This document shows positions 1-8,465 of a DNA stretch of 64,000 nucleotides, piece by piece. The notes beneath the pieces are model-generated. The model did no database searches and had not been told where the DNA came from. It saw only the letters and a list, made by a program, of their open reading frames with translations. This DNA is from Alphaproteobacteria bacterium (lineage in GTDB: Bacteria > Pseudomonadota > Alphaproteobacteria > Micropepsales > Micropepsaceae), in contig JADZAI010000076.1 in assembly GCA_020852655.1 (NCBI GenBank), positions 52,663-116,662 on the forward strand, written 5' to 3'. The translations under genes and the position numbers were made by a program. Numbering within the stretch: the stretch's first letter is position 1; each line of letters starts with the position of its first letter.

Positions 1-429
1 ATAGTCATAGACCGCGCCCGGGGCGAGCAGCGGCTTCACATGCGGCAGCCCGACCGAATGGTCGAGCATCATCGATACGCGCGCCTCTTCCTTGCCGTTG
101 GTGGCGAATTCCGGCCAGTATTTGGCGACCGGCGCGTCGAGATCGAGGAGACCGCGATCGGCCGCCATATGCGCGGTCAGCGCCTGTGCGCCCTTGGTGC
201 AGGAAAAGACGACCGAGACGGTGTCGCGCCCCCAAGCGGGACCTTCCGCCGCCGTGCGGCCGCCCCAGATGTCCACCACGGTCTTGCCGTCGATGGTGAT
301 CGCGCAGCTCGCGCCCACCTCGCCCCGGCTGTCGAAATTCTCCACGAACTCGTCGACCAGTCCCAGGAACCGCTCGTCGCATTCCCCCTCGACGATGCCG
401 TTCGGCACTCTCCGTTCGATCCGCTGCAT
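1..429 (-). CDS. Serine hydrolase, beta-lactamase/esterase (EstB-like) family, N-terminal part
   Basis: The reverse strand reads MQRIERRVPNG from an ATG at 429 and stays open to the window edge, so the C-terminal part lies outside; the ORF track lists only a shadow here. A DGKTVVDIWGG segment is followed by SCTKG, which fits the SxxK nucleophile motif of class C beta-lactamase-like esterases (S nucleophile, K base). The later family motifs (YxN, HxG) are not visible because of truncation. Such proteins hydrolyse esters or amides; the substrate cannot be told. The stop of the upstream GNAT gene is only 10 bp away, so co-transcription is likely. Confidence 0.85.
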   Translation of the reverse strand, partial: MQRIERRVPNGIVEGECDERFLGLVDEFVENFDSRGEVGASCAITIDGKTVVDIWGGRTAAEGPAWGRDTVSVVFSCTKGAQALTAHMAADRGLLDLDAPVAKYWPEFATNGKEEARVSMMLDHSVGLPHVKPLLAPGAVYDY

Positions 430-439
430 CCACCGCTCC

Positions 440-973
440 CTATGTTTCTATGGTCATGTAAAGCATCTCTTCGCCCGGATAGTAGCCGGGAAACACGCCG
501 ATGATGCGAAAGCCCGCCTTCTCATAGGCGCGGATCGCCCGGCCGTTCGCCGGATCGGGATCGATCTGGATTCGCCTGATGCCGTCCATCGCGCAGAGCC
601 TGTCGATCATCGCGCGGGTCAGCCGTGGACCGAGCCCGCACTCGCGGCACTCCGCCAGGAACATGTCGAGCCCGAAGGTCTCCTGCGGCACGCCGAACGC
701 CGTCCACCACGGGTCGCGATTGGCGTGATAGGCCTGGATATAGCCGATCGGCTGCCCGCCCAGCACCACGAGGAAGGGCGAGACGCAGTCGCTCTCGATA
801 TGGGCGCCGAGTTCCGCCACCTGCTCCGCGATCGGGCTGTCGTCATACCAGAATGCAACCTCCGGCTCGGCCAGCAGGCGGCCCATGACGTCGAGATCGC
901 CGTGAACAAGCGGCCGCGCGGTCAGCCCGGCGCCGGCATCCAGGGACCAGTCGAGCTTCGACCGCACCATCAT
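440..973 (-). CDS. GNAT acetyltransferase, AAC(6')-like
   Basis: A 177-residue protein resembling the aminoglycoside 6'-N-acetyltransferase/Acetyltransf_8 branch of GNAT enzymes, which move an acetyl group from acetyl-CoA to an amine. The acetyl-CoA-binding region reads ECGLGPRLTRAMI, and the C-terminal signature IDPDPANGRAIRAYEKAGF is typical of this branch. Two consecutive Met codons open the frame. The gene runs 10 bp ahead of the serine hydrolase on the same strand. Family is clear; the acceptor substrate is not, and real aminoglycoside resistance should not be assumed. Confidence 0.85.
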   Translation of the reverse strand: MMVRSKLDWSLDAGAGLTARPLVHGDLDVMGRLLAEPEVAFWYDDSPIAEQVAELGAHIESDCVSPFLVVLGGQPIGYIQAYHANRDPWWTAFGVPQETFGLDMFLAECRECGLGPRLTRAMIDRLCAMDGIRRIQIDPDPANGRAIRAYEKAGFRIIGVFPGYYPGEEMLYMTIET

Positions 974-1098
974 TCAGGAACGGTGCGGGCTTTCGCCGCG
1001 CGGCGTCAACGCCGGCCGCCGCGGGCGAAAACCGGCCCGGAATCGCGGCCCGCAAGATAAATCCCCGTTTTGCCGCGCCATCTGCTACACCTGCCCGC

Positions 1099-1332
1099 AT
1101 GAAATACTCGATCTGCGCCCAAAGGTCCGGACTGGACGACGTTTCTGCCGGGCACGAGACTGCCGCCTCGGCGCTTGCCGGCCTGTCGCAACTGAAACAG
1201 GACGGCGTGGCGCATATCCAGATCTTCGACGTCCGGACCGGCCGGCTCATCGACGAGGCGGCCCTCGCCCGCGCCGACGCGCAGGACAAGCTGATGAACG
1301 CCCGCCGCCCGCCTTTGAGGCCGGTAAGGTAG
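1099..1332 (+). CDS. Small hypothetical protein
   Basis: A 77-residue ORF starting MKYSICAQRSG, with no recognised domain. It is divergent from the upstream GNAT gene (125 bp apart) and convergent with the downstream GST (16 bp between stops), which leaves it as the only sensible coding frame here. Its amphipathic middle, QDGVAHIQIFDVRTGRLIDEA, looks like a beta hairpin. No signal peptide or membrane segment is visible. Function unknown. Confidence 0.55.
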   Translation: MKYSICAQRSGLDDVSAGHETAASALAGLSQLKQDGVAHIQIFDVRTGRLIDEAALARADAQDKLMNARRPPLRPVR

Positions 1333-1348
1333 ACGCCGCGGGACGATT

Positions 1349-2260
1349 CTAGGCGGGCAGCACCCAGAAGCCCGCGCGCGGGAAATGCACCACGACCTCG
1401 CCGACTTCGGGGTGCTCCCGCCGGATCGCCACCTCATGCAGCGATGACGCGACCAGGACGCCGGCGATCGGATCCTTGCCGTAATCGTCGGGCATCACGT
1501 TGACCTTCTGCCCGGGCTTCAGGCCGTTGGGCTCGTTCGGGTCGGCCTGTTCCCGGGTCGTCGACGTCGCGCCCTTGGCGACCGCAAGTGCCTCCTCGCG
1601 CGCCATCTTCTCGTGCTTGCCATAGCCGATCGCCTTCATCCGCGCGGCCCATGCGTTCACCCGCGTGAACTCCTTGAGCAGCGGCTCCGCCACCTGCGGC
1701 ACGAAGCTGGTGAGGAACCAGATGTTCATATAGGCCTGCGCGTCCAGCACCGTCGGCTTGCCGGTCAGGAAGTCGCCATGCGCGGCGAGCTGCTCCTCCA
1801 CGAACCCGGTATGGGCGCGGAACTGCTCCCGCATCAACGGCACGGCCTGCTTCATCCGGTCGGTGTCGAACGGCGCGCCCGACATCGCCTCGCGGTCCTT
1901 CTTGAACGCCTCGCCGATCGTATCGCCGACAACCGAGAAGATCAGCGGGATGCCGGCCGGGAACCAGGCGCGGTCGGCCCAGAAGCCGAGCGGCGCCGAG
2001 ATGCCGTTGGCTTCGCCTTTCGGGCCCGGGAAGCGGCGCTCGACCTCGCGCAGGATGAGCTGGCTGTCGCAATAGATGTCGGCGCCGATCTGCATCACCG
2101 GAATCTTGCGATAGCCGCCGGTCAGCGGAATGAGATGCGGCTTCGGCATGATCGTGGGCTGCTCGACCGAGCGCCACGAAATGCCCTTCATGCCGAAGAT
2201 GTTGCGTACCTTCTCGCTGAAGGGCGAGGTCCAGTAATGGTGGAAGATGATCTCTGACAT
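1349..2260 (-). CDS. Glutathione S-transferase family protein with C-terminal extension
   Basis: A 303-residue protein. Residues about 1-80 form a thioredoxin-like GST N-terminal domain (FHHYWTSPFSEKVRNIFGMKG, then the cis-Pro region YRKIPVMQIG and the DSQLILREVERRF glutathione-contact helix). Residues about 100-215 form the all-helical C domain. About 70 further residues rich in Pro/Gly/Val follow, an extra domain seen in some proteobacterial GSTs. It starts 9 bp after the stop of another GST, so the two form an operon. Likely conjugates or isomerises an electrophile; substrate unknown. Confidence 0.85.
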   Translation of the reverse strand: MSEIIFHHYWTSPFSEKVRNIFGMKGISWRSVEQPTIMPKPHLIPLTGGYRKIPVMQIGADIYCDSQLILREVERRFPGPKGEANGISAPLGFWADRAWFPAGIPLIFSVVGDTIGEAFKKDREAMSGAPFDTDRMKQAVPLMREQFRAHTGFVEEQLAAHGDFLTGKPTVLDAQAYMNIWFLTSFVPQVAEPLLKEFTRVNAWAARMKAIGYGKHEKMAREEALAVAKGATSTTREQADPNEPNGLKPGQKVNVMPDDYGKDPIAGVLVASSLHEVAIRREHPEVGEVVVHFPRAGFWVLPA

Positions 2261-2269
2261 CGGGCGGCC

Positions 2270-3055
2270 CTATTTGAATTCGTGCGAGAAGCGGATGGTG
2301 TCGTTCTTGATGCCGTCTATCACGATCTCGGCGCCGCCCGAGCGCATCATCCACTCCAGGCGGTGATCGCGATACTCGCGCTTGAAGAGGCCCTGCTTCA
2401 CCAGCGCCGCGACGTCGGTCATCGGGATCTGCACATTCGCGATGTCGGCGACGCATTTCTGCACGCTCGGCCGCGCGTTCGCGCGCGCCTGCCACGCCGC
2501 CAGCTTGGAGCCCGCCTTGGGCCCGTGGAAGCCGCTCGCGCCGTTGACGAACGGAATGACCGCCATGTCGCCCCAGCCGAAGCTCGCGCCGTTGAACCAT
2601 GGCCTGTCGCCGAGCTGGCGCTCCAGCCAGGCATGCATGTTGTCGAGCTGGCCGCGCGCCCGGGCCTGCATCTCCTCGGCCTTCCTGCCCTCGGCGCGCT
2701 TGAAGACGCCGACTTCGCCCATCGCCCAGGTGATGCCCTCGTACTGGGTGTCCATCACCTCCTCCAGCGTGCGCGCCCTGGCCCGCTCATACGGGTCCTT
2801 CGGCATCAGGGGCGGCGCCGGCCAGCGGTCTTCGATGTATTCGGCGATGATGGAGGAATCGAACAGCAGCACATCTCCGTCGACAAAGGCCGGCACTTCG
2901 GCGCGCGGATTGGCCTTCAGGAAGTCGGCATCCGCATGGCCGCTGCCGATCGCGTTCGGCAGGCCGGATTCGAAGGGGACGCCCTTCTCGTGCAGCGCGA
3001 TCTTGCATTTCTGCGCGTAGGGGCTGAACGGATGGTCGTAGAGAAAGATACCCAA
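2270..3055 (-). CDS. Glutathione S-transferase family protein
   Basis: A 261-residue cytosolic GST-fold protein starting MGIFLYDHPFSPYAQKCKIAL, with the conserved NPRAEVPAFVDGD cis-Pro loop and DSSIIAEYIEDRWP helix of the glutathione site. The C-terminal helical domain carries the usual GWGDMAVIPFVNG segment. First gene of a two-gene unit with the next GST and divergent from a GNAT gene across 68 bp, where the shared promoters must lie. Substrate not deducible. Confidence 0.87.
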   Translation of the reverse strand: MGIFLYDHPFSPYAQKCKIALHEKGVPFESGLPNAIGSGHADADFLKANPRAEVPAFVDGDVLLFDSSIIAEYIEDRWPAPPLMPKDPYERARARTLEEVMDTQYEGITWAMGEVGVFKRAEGRKAEEMQARARGQLDNMHAWLERQLGDRPWFNGASFGWGDMAVIPFVNGASGFHGPKAGSKLAAWQARANARPSVQKCVADIANVQIPMTDVAALVKQGLFKREYRDHRLEWMMRSGGAEIVIDGIKNDTIRFSHEFK

Positions 3056-3123
3056 GGCGCTTCTCCTGAAATGCGTTATAATTTTCCTCTTACAACTGCG
3101 ACGCGCTCTCTGCGAGTCCCCGC

Positions 3124-3621
3124 ATGACGCTTCCCGCGGATTTGAACGCCGCCGCGCTCGCCGCCACCGGCCTCTACGGCGCCGTCGCCGTTCGCCCGGT
3201 ACTGCCGGGCGATCGCGCCGAATGGGACCGGCTCTGGGGCCTCTATCTCGCCTTCTACGAAACGACGCTCCCGAAGGCGCAATACGATCTTTCCTGGAAG
3301 CGCCTGTTCGATCCGGCGGAGCCGATGTTCGGCTATCTCGCCGAGGTTGCCGGCCAGCCGCACGGCCTCGTCCACATCGTCTTCCACCGCTCGTTCTGGC
3401 TCGACGGCCAGAGCTGCTACCTCCAGGACCTCTACGCCGACGCGAACCTGCGCGGCACCGGCATCGGCCGCGCGCTGATCGAGCATGTCTACAAGGTCGC
3501 CCACGACGCAGGCTCGACCCGCGTCCACTGGCTCACCCAATACGGCAACGCGACCGCCCGCCGGCTCTACGACCGCATCGCCGACGAGTCCGGCTTCCTC
3601 CAGTATCGCAGGAACGTCTGA
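3124..3621 (+). CDS. GNAT family N-acetyltransferase
   Basis: A 165-residue single-domain GNAT protein. The acetyl-CoA pyrophosphate loop reads LRGTGIGRALIEHV (R/Q-x-x-G-x-G/A), preceded by the beta-4 strand CYLQDLYADANLRG and followed by VHWLTQYGNATARRLYDRIA. Divergent from the GST pair and convergent with the crotonase gene (13 bp between stops). Acetylates a small-molecule or protein amine; acceptor unknown. Confidence 0.88.
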   Translation: MTLPADLNAAALAATGLYGAVAVRPVLPGDRAEWDRLWGLYLAFYETTLPKAQYDLSWKRLFDPAEPMFGYLAEVAGQPHGLVHIVFHRSFWLDGQSCYLQDLYADANLRGTGIGRALIEHVYKVAHDAGSTRVHWLTQYGNATARRLYDRIADESGFLQYRRNV

Positions 3622-3634
3622 GCCGCGGGCCCGC

Positions 3635-4402
3635 TCAGCTCTTCCGCCGCCGCGCCTTCTGCTTCTCGATGAAGCCCGACATGGCAGCACGCGAATCGGC
3701 GCTGGCGGCGGCCGCGTCGAGGGTTTCGACGGCGCCCGCGACGCCGGTGCGGTAGCCGCTGTCGATGCCGCGCAGGAAGGCGGCGCGGCCGAGGCGCATC
3801 AGCGCGGGCGACTTGCCGGCGAGGATCTGCGCCACCCGGCGCGCCTCGTCCATCAGCTCGTCCGCCCGGCACACGCGGTTGACGAGGCCGAGGCGCTGGG
3901 CCTCCTGGGCATCGATCGCCAGCCCGGTGAAGAGCAGCTCGAAGGCCCGGTAGCGGCCGACGATGCGGTGCAGATGCGTGTAGTGGATGCCGGGCAGCAG
4001 GCCGATATCGATCTCGGGATAGGCGAAATTGGCGCTCTCGTCGGCGAGGATCATGTCGCAGGAGATGGCGAGCGTCATGCCGCCGCCCCGCGTCGTGCCG
4101 GTCACCGCCGCGATCGACGGCTTGCCGAGCGCGAACTGCGCTTCGGTGAGGCGCGTATAGAGCTTCTCGATCAGCGCATGCTTCGACTCCGGCGCGAGGT
4201 CGAGGAAGACCGGCAGGTCCAGCCCGGCACTGAAGCGGCCCGGCACGGCGCTCCCGAAGATCACCGCTCGCACACCCTCGTCGCCGCGCGCCCGCTCCAG
4301 CGCCGCCAGCAGAGCATCGGCCAGCCCATGGTCGATCGCATTGACCGGCGGATGGTCGAGCAGGATTTCAGCGACGCTGTCGCGAACGGTGTAACGGATC
4401 AT
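3635..4402 (-). CDS. Enoyl-CoA hydratase/isomerase (crotonase) family protein
   Basis: A 255-residue crotonase-fold enzyme. The track ORF is extended upstream; the start chosen is ATG 4402 (MIRYTVRDSVAEI), which matches normal family length. The oxyanion-hole regions are GRFSAGLDLPVFLDL and TRGGGMTLAISCDMI. Family members act on acyl-CoA thioesters by hydration, isomerisation or hydrolysis. It lies 58 bp downstream of the metal ABC permease stop, on the same strand, with no obvious functional link. The catalytic Glu pair of classic hydratases is not evident, so the exact reaction is open. Confidence 0.85.
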   Translation of the reverse strand: MIRYTVRDSVAEILLDHPPVNAIDHGLADALLAALERARGDEGVRAVIFGSAVPGRFSAGLDLPVFLDLAPESKHALIEKLYTRLTEAQFALGKPSIAAVTGTTRGGGMTLAISCDMILADESANFAYPEIDIGLLPGIHYTHLHRIVGRYRAFELLFTGLAIDAQEAQRLGLVNRVCRADELMDEARRVAQILAGKSPALMRLGRAAFLRGIDSGYRTGVAGAVETLDAAAASADSRAAMSGFIEKQKARRRKS

Positions 4403-4460
4403 GCCCCTTCTATGCGCGACGGCCGGGCGAGCGCAAAGCGGCAAACGCCCCTCTGGGGGC

Positions 4461-5327
4461 CTACGCCTCCAGATGCCGCAGGCGGATGAGGCGGGCGCCG
4501 ATCGAGTCACGGGGGCCGGCGGCGAGGGAGACGAGATAGAAGACGCCGGCGGTGAGCACGATCGAGGATTCGGGCGGCGTGCCGGCGTGGAAGGCGAAGA
4601 CCAGACCGGCGAGCGCGGCGCCGATCGTCAGGGCGATGGCGACGGCGATCTGCCCCCCCGCGCTCTCCGACCAGAAACCGGCCGCGGCGGCGGGCAGCAT
4701 CATCAGGCCGACCGCCATGAGCGTGCCGAGCGCCTGGAAGCCGCCGATGAGGTTCAGCACCACGAGGCTGAGAAAGGCGGTGTAGACGAGTGCGCCCGTC
4801 CAGCCGGCCCGCCGCAGGAAGCCGGGATCGAAGCACTCGGCGATCAGCGGGCGGTAGAGCAGCGCGAGCGCGGCCATGGTGACGGTCGCGATCCCGGCGA
4901 TGGTGAGGAGCGCTTCGGCCTTCAGCTCCAGCACCCGGCCGAAGAGCACATGGACGAGTTCCTCGTCGGTCCCGAAGGAGGCGACGAGCAGCGAGCCGAA
5001 GGCCAGCGAGATGATGAAGAAGGCTGCAAGGCTGGCGTCCTCGCGGATCGCCGACATCCGGGTCGCGACGCCGGCGAGGATCGCCGTCGCGAGGCCCGCC
5101 AACAGCCCGCCTATGGTCATCCACAACACCGAGAAGCCTGCGAAGACAAAGGCGATGGCGACGCCCGGCAGGATGGCGTGACTGAGCGCGTCGCCGATGA
5201 GGCTGGTGCGGCGGAGGACCAGGAAGACGCCGATCGGCGCGCCCCCGAAGGCGAGCGCGATGCAGCCGGCCAGCGCCATGCGGACGGCCGGGTCGCCGAA
5301 CGGGGCGAAGAGGAGATCGTGGATCAC
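4461..5327 (-). CDS. znuB: Zinc/manganese-type ABC transporter permease (ABC-3 family)
   Basis: An integral inner-membrane protein of 288 residues with about eight hydrophobic helices, matching the ZnuB/MntB/ABC-3 permeases. It starts at GTG 5327, which overlaps the ATPase stop as GTGA; the longer track start would run deep into the ATPase gene. The cytoplasmic coupling region reads RRTSLIGDALSHAILPGVA, a hallmark of this family. The short GTGA coupling to the ATPase and the His-rich peptide upstream point to zinc. No substrate-binding protein (ZnuA) gene is adjacent, so that part must be encoded elsewhere. Confidence 0.9.
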   Translation of the reverse strand: MIHDLLFAPFGDPAVRMALAGCIALAFGGAPIGVFLVLRRTSLIGDALSHAILPGVAIAFVFAGFSVLWMTIGGLLAGLATAILAGVATRMSAIREDASLAAFFIISLAFGSLLVASFGTDEELVHVLFGRVLELKAEALLTIAGIATVTMAALALLYRPLIAECFDPGFLRRAGWTGALVYTAFLSLVVLNLIGGFQALGTLMAVGLMMLPAAAAGFWSESAGGQIAVAIALTIGAALAGLVFAFHAGTPPESSIVLTAGVFYLVSLAAGPRDSIGARLIRLRHLEA

Positions 5328-6061
5328 GGCCGGCACACCGCGGCATCGTCGTGGAACGCCTCGCACATGCGCCGCGCGGCGAGCAGGTGTTCGGGCCGCA
5401 GCGCCTCCTCGGTCGCGCCCCAGGCGACGCAGGCACGGGCGAGCAGCAGCGTCTCCGGGAAATGAGCCCGCATGAGCGCGTCGTCATGGAGCACCGCGAT
5501 GACGGTGCGGCCCTCGCCGCGCCAGCGCTTCAGGATCTCGACGAGATCGGCGGTGGTGCCCTGGTCGATGGCGGCGAACGGCTCGTCGAGCAGGATCAGG
5601 CGGGCGTCCTGCACCAGCAGGCGCGCAAACAGCGCCCGCTGGAGCTGGCCGCCGGAGAGCGTGCCGATGGGCCTGTCCTCGAAGCCTGAGAGGCCGACCG
5701 TATCCACCGCATGATGCGCCAGCGCCAGATCGTCCCGCCCGATCGACCGGAACAGGCCGGCCCGCCGCCAGGCGCCCAGCGCCACCAGATCCAGCACGCT
5801 GACCGGAAAGCGCCGCTCGATCTCGGCGATCTGGGGCAGATAGGCGATGTCGCGCGGCTTCAGCCCGTCGAGCGCGATACGGCCGGAAAGCGGGCGGAGT
5901 TCGCCCGCGATGCCCTTGAGCAGGGTCGACTTGCCCGCCCCGTTCGGGCCCGCGATGGCGGTCAGCGAGCCCGGCGCAAAACTGCCGCTGACATGATGCA
6001 CCGCCGGATGGCGCTGATAGCCGAGGGTCAGGTCCTCGAGCCGGACCGCGCCGGCGCTCAC
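5324..6061 (-). CDS. znuC: Metal ABC transporter ATP-binding protein
   Basis: A 245-residue ABC ATPase. Walker A is GPNGAGKST, the signature motif is LSGGQLQRALFARLL, and Walker B is RLILLDEPFAAID, with the H-loop in VIAVLHDD. Closest in style to ZnuC/MntA-type ATPases of the metal-uptake subfamily. It starts at GTG 6061, overlapping the stop of the small His-rich ORF, and its own stop overlaps the permease start, so the three genes are translationally coupled. It would energise import of zinc or another divalent metal. Confidence 0.92.
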   Translation of the reverse strand: MSAGAVRLEDLTLGYQRHPAVHHVSGSFAPGSLTAIAGPNGAGKSTLLKGIAGELRPLSGRIALDGLKPRDIAYLPQIAEIERRFPVSVLDLVALGAWRRAGLFRSIGRDDLALAHHAVDTVGLSGFEDRPIGTLSGGQLQRALFARLLVQDARLILLDEPFAAIDQGTTADLVEILKRWRGEGRTVIAVLHDDALMRAHFPETLLLARACVAWGATEEALRPEHLLAARRMCEAFHDDAAVCRP

Positions 6062-6213
6062 GGCCCGGCCAGCGCCCAGAGGACGCCGAGCCAGACGACC
6101 GCCGCGCCGGCCGCCGCGATTGCCAGCCGGACCGCCGCACTCGTCCGTAACAGCGAGAAAGCGGCGCTGGGCGAATGATGGTGGTGCGCGTGGTGGGTAT
6201 GGCCGCCTGTCAT
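6058..6213 (-). CDS. 51-residue His-rich single-pass membrane peptide heading the metal-uptake operon
   Basis: Too short for the ORF track. Reading from ATG 6213 gives [15 protein letters not shown], then a hydrophobic stretch of about 25 residues ([20 protein letters not shown]), ending in GP before a TGA that overlaps the GTG of the ATPase. Seven His residues in the first thirteen suggest a metal-binding head on a membrane anchor. Position at the head of the importer operon, and translational coupling to it, support a role in zinc handling. No family name is recognised; function is inferred from composition and context. Confidence 0.7.
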   Translation of the reverse strand: MTGGHTHHAHHHHSPSAAFSLLRTSAAVRLAIAAAGAAVVWLGVLWALAGP

Positions 6214-6215
6214 AT

Positions 6216-6230
6216 GTTACTTTATATCAC
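6216..6230. promoter_or_regulatory. AT-rich imperfect dyad upstream of the metal-uptake operon, candidate Zur-type operator
   Basis: GTTACTTTATATCAC lies 2 bp upstream of the His-rich ORF start. It is a GT.A...TATAT.AC-like imperfect palindrome in an otherwise GC-rich sequence. On the coding strand a TATAAA hexamer sits only 7 nt before the ATG, which would give a leaderless or near-leaderless mRNA. Fur/Zur-family boxes of alphaproteobacteria are AT-rich dyads of similar size, but the match to a defined consensus is only partial. Confidence 0.4.
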
Positions 6231-6273
6231 TTCCGCGGGCGCCAATGCAAATCCCCGCGTGACCGGTCCGCCC

Positions 6274-6870
6274 CTACTTGCCGAGGGCCTTCTCGATTGC
6301 CGCCCAGGCCTCGTTCGAATCCCAGTCCGCCTCGCCCTCCCGGCGGGCGATCTCGCGGCCGTCGGGGCCGATCAGGATGGTCGAAGGGAGGCCGCCGACG
6401 CGCAGCGCGCGCATCATCTTCAGCGTCGGGTCGGCGAAGGGTTCAAGGCCGGACGCACCATTCTCGTTCAGGAACGCCGGCACGTTCGCCTTGCCCGGGC
6501 GGTCGAGGTTGAGGGCGATCACCGTGAAACCGTCGCTGCCGCGCTTCGCCTGGAGGCGGGCGAGCGAAGGCAGCTCCTTGACGCACGGGGCACACCAGGT
6601 CGCCCACAGATTCAGCAGCACCGCCTTGCCCTTGAAGTCGGCGAGCGTGACCTCCTCGCCCCCGCCGTCGAGGAAGGGTTCGGCCGGCAGGGCCGGAGCG
6701 TCGGCCTTGACGGCGAAGAAGGCCTTGGGCCGCGCCGGACCGGGCTCGGCCGCGGGGGCAAGCTGCACTTCCGGTTGACGCGCTTCCTGCCGGTCTTCAA
6801 TGGTGAAGACGATGAGCGCGGCACAGCCGACAAGGGCGAGGCCGGCCAATACCGCAATTCTCCAGATCAT
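6274..6870 (-). CDS. tlpA: TlpA-like thiol:disulfide oxidoreductase
   Basis: A 198-residue protein anchored by an N-terminal hydrophobic helix ([19 protein letters not shown]) with a periplasmic thioredoxin domain. The active site is [11 protein letters not shown] (CxxC), followed by the cis-Pro loop [11 protein letters not shown]. Start ATG 6870 is chosen; the track ORF runs back into argH. TlpA proteins reduce periplasmic disulfides, often for cytochrome c or cytochrome oxidase assembly. The start codons of tlpA and argH are only 15 bp apart, so each promoter must lie within the other gene. Confidence 0.92.
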   Translation of the reverse strand: MIWRIAVLAGLALVGCAALIVFTIEDRQEARQPEVQLAPAAEPGPARPKAFFAVKADAPALPAEPFLDGGGEEVTLADFKGKAVLLNLWATWCAPCVKELPSLARLQAKRGSDGFTVIALNLDRPGKANVPAFLNENGASGLEPFADPTLKMMRALRVGGLPSTILIGPDGREIARREGEADWDSNEAWAAIEKALGK

Positions 6871-6885
6871 CGGAGCGATGGGTCC

Positions 6886-8274
6886 TTGAGTACGAACGAC
6901 ATGTGGGGCGGCCGGTTCGCGGCGGGTCCCGACGAGGTGATGGCGGCGATCAATGTCTCCATCGGCTTCGACCGCCGCATGGCCAAGCAGGATCTCGAAG
7001 GCTCGCTTGCGCATGTCCGCATGCTGGAAGCCAAGGGCCTCATTTCGGCGGCCGATTCAAGCGCCATCCAGTCGGGCCTCGGCACGATCGAATCGGAAAT
7101 CCGGGAAGGCCGGTTCCCCTTCCGCGAGGCCTATGAAGACATCCACATGAATGTGGAGGCCCGCCTCGCCGAGCTGATCGGTGCGGCGGCCGGACGTCTG
7201 CATACCGCCCGCTCGCGCAACGACCAGGTCGCGACGGATTTCCGCCTGTGGGTACGCGACGAGATCGACGCCGGCGTCGTGCAGCTCGACGCGCTGATCC
7301 GCGCCCTGCTCGACAAGGCGGAGGCGCACGCCGCCGACGTGATGCCGGGCTTCACCCATATGCAGAGCGCCCAGCCGGTGACATTCGGCCATCACTGCCT
7401 CGCCTATGCCGAGATGTTCGGCCGCGACCGCGGGCGGCTGCTCGACGCGCGCAAGCGGCTGAACGAGAGCCCGCTGGGCGCGGCGGCGCTGGCCGGCACG
7501 TCGTTTCCGATCGACCGGCACGCGACGGCGAAGGCGCTGGGCTTCGACCAGCCGATGCGCAACTCGCTGGACGCCGTGTCGGCGCGCGACTTCGCGCTGG
7601 AATATCTGGCGGCCGCAGCGATCCTCGCGATGCACCTGTCGCGCCTCGCGGAGGAGATCGTCGTCTGGTCGACGCCGCAATTCGGCTTCGTGCGCCTGTC
7701 GGATCGCTTCTCGACCGGCTCGTCGATCATGCCGCAGAAGAAGAATCCCGACGCCGCCGAACTGGTGCGCGCCAAGACGGGCCGCGTGTTCGGCGCCCTG
7801 ATCGGCCTCTTGACGGTGATGAAGGGCCTCAGCCTCGCCTATGCCAAGGACATGCAGGAGGACAAGGAAACCGTGTTCTCCGCCGCCGATACGCTGGCGC
7901 TCTCGCTCGCGGCGATGGCCGGCATGGTCGGCGACATGACGATCGACGCGCAGCGTATGCATGCGGCGGCCTCGGCCGGATTCGCGACGGCGACGGACCT
8001 TGCCGACTGGCTGGTCCGTACACTGAACATCCCGTTCCGCGACGCGCATCACATCACGGGCCGGCTGGTGAAGCTGGCGGAGGGCCGAGGCGTCGACCTC
8101 ACCGGGCTGACGCTCCACGACATGCAGTCGGTCGAGCCGCGCATCACCAACGACGTCTTCGGCGTGCTGACGGTCGATGCGTCGGTCGCCAGCCGCACAT
8201 CCTTCGGCGGCACCGCGCCCGCCAATGTCAAACGGGAGGTCGCCGCATGGCGCGCACGTCTCGCACAATCCTGA
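6886..8274 (+). CDS. argH: Argininosuccinate lyase
   Basis: Cleaves argininosuccinate to arginine and fumarate, the last step of arginine synthesis. The fumarase-superfamily signature [12 protein letters not shown] and the [12 protein letters not shown] motif are both intact. The start is probably TTG 6886 (reading [11 protein letters not shown]), giving 462 residues, the family's usual length; ATG 6901 is the alternative. The 699-residue track ORF adds a spurious upstream extension. It opens the block argH-lptM-lysA-DUF4175, conserved in many alphaproteobacteria. Confidence 0.97.
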   Translation: MSTNDMWGGRFAAGPDEVMAAINVSIGFDRRMAKQDLEGSLAHVRMLEAKGLISAADSSAIQSGLGTIESEIREGRFPFREAYEDIHMNVEARLAELIGAAAGRLHTARSRNDQVATDFRLWVRDEIDAGVVQLDALIRALLDKAEAHAADVMPGFTHMQSAQPVTFGHHCLAYAEMFGRDRGRLLDARKRLNESPLGAAALAGTSFPIDRHATAKALGFDQPMRNSLDAVSARDFALEYLAAAAILAMHLSRLAEEIVVWSTPQFGFVRLSDRFSTGSSIMPQKKNPDAAELVRAKTGRVFGALIGLLTVMKGLSLAYAKDMQEDKETVFSAADTLALSLAAMAGMVGDMTIDAQRMHAAASAGFATATDLADWLVRTLNIPFRDAHHITGRLVKLAEGRGVDLTGLTLHDMQSVEPRITNDVFGVLTVDASVASRTSFGGTAPANVKREVAAWRARLAQS

Positions 8275-8465
8275 TCGTCGCCCTGATCGCCCTCTCGGCC
8301 GCCGCCTGCGGGCGGCGCGGCAAGCTCGACGCCCCGCCGGGCGCGATGCCGACCGCGCCCGACGTAACGACCCGCCAGCCGCGTCAGAAGCCGCCCGAGG
8401 TCACGCCGGCCGAACCGCAGCCCGTGCCGAAGCCCGAGACGGTGAAGGACGCGCCCGCGCCGTGA
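8247..8465 (+). CDS. lptM: LptM/YifL-type small lipoprotein
   Basis: A 72-residue protein from ATG 8247, overlapping argH by 28 bp. A signal peptide of about 20 residues ends at an AAAC lipobox-like site, with Cys about residue 21 followed directly by [10 protein letters not shown]. That matches the CGxKGxLxxP core of LptM, the outer-membrane lipoprotein that helps mature the LPS translocon LptD. The rest is a Pro-rich tail. The -3 position of the lipobox is Ala rather than Leu, which is weaker than usual. Its stop overlaps the lysA GTG start. Confidence 0.82.
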   Translation: MARTSRTILIVALIALSAAACGRRGKLDAPPGAMPTAPDVTTRQPRQKPPEVTPAEPQPVPKPETVKDAPAP

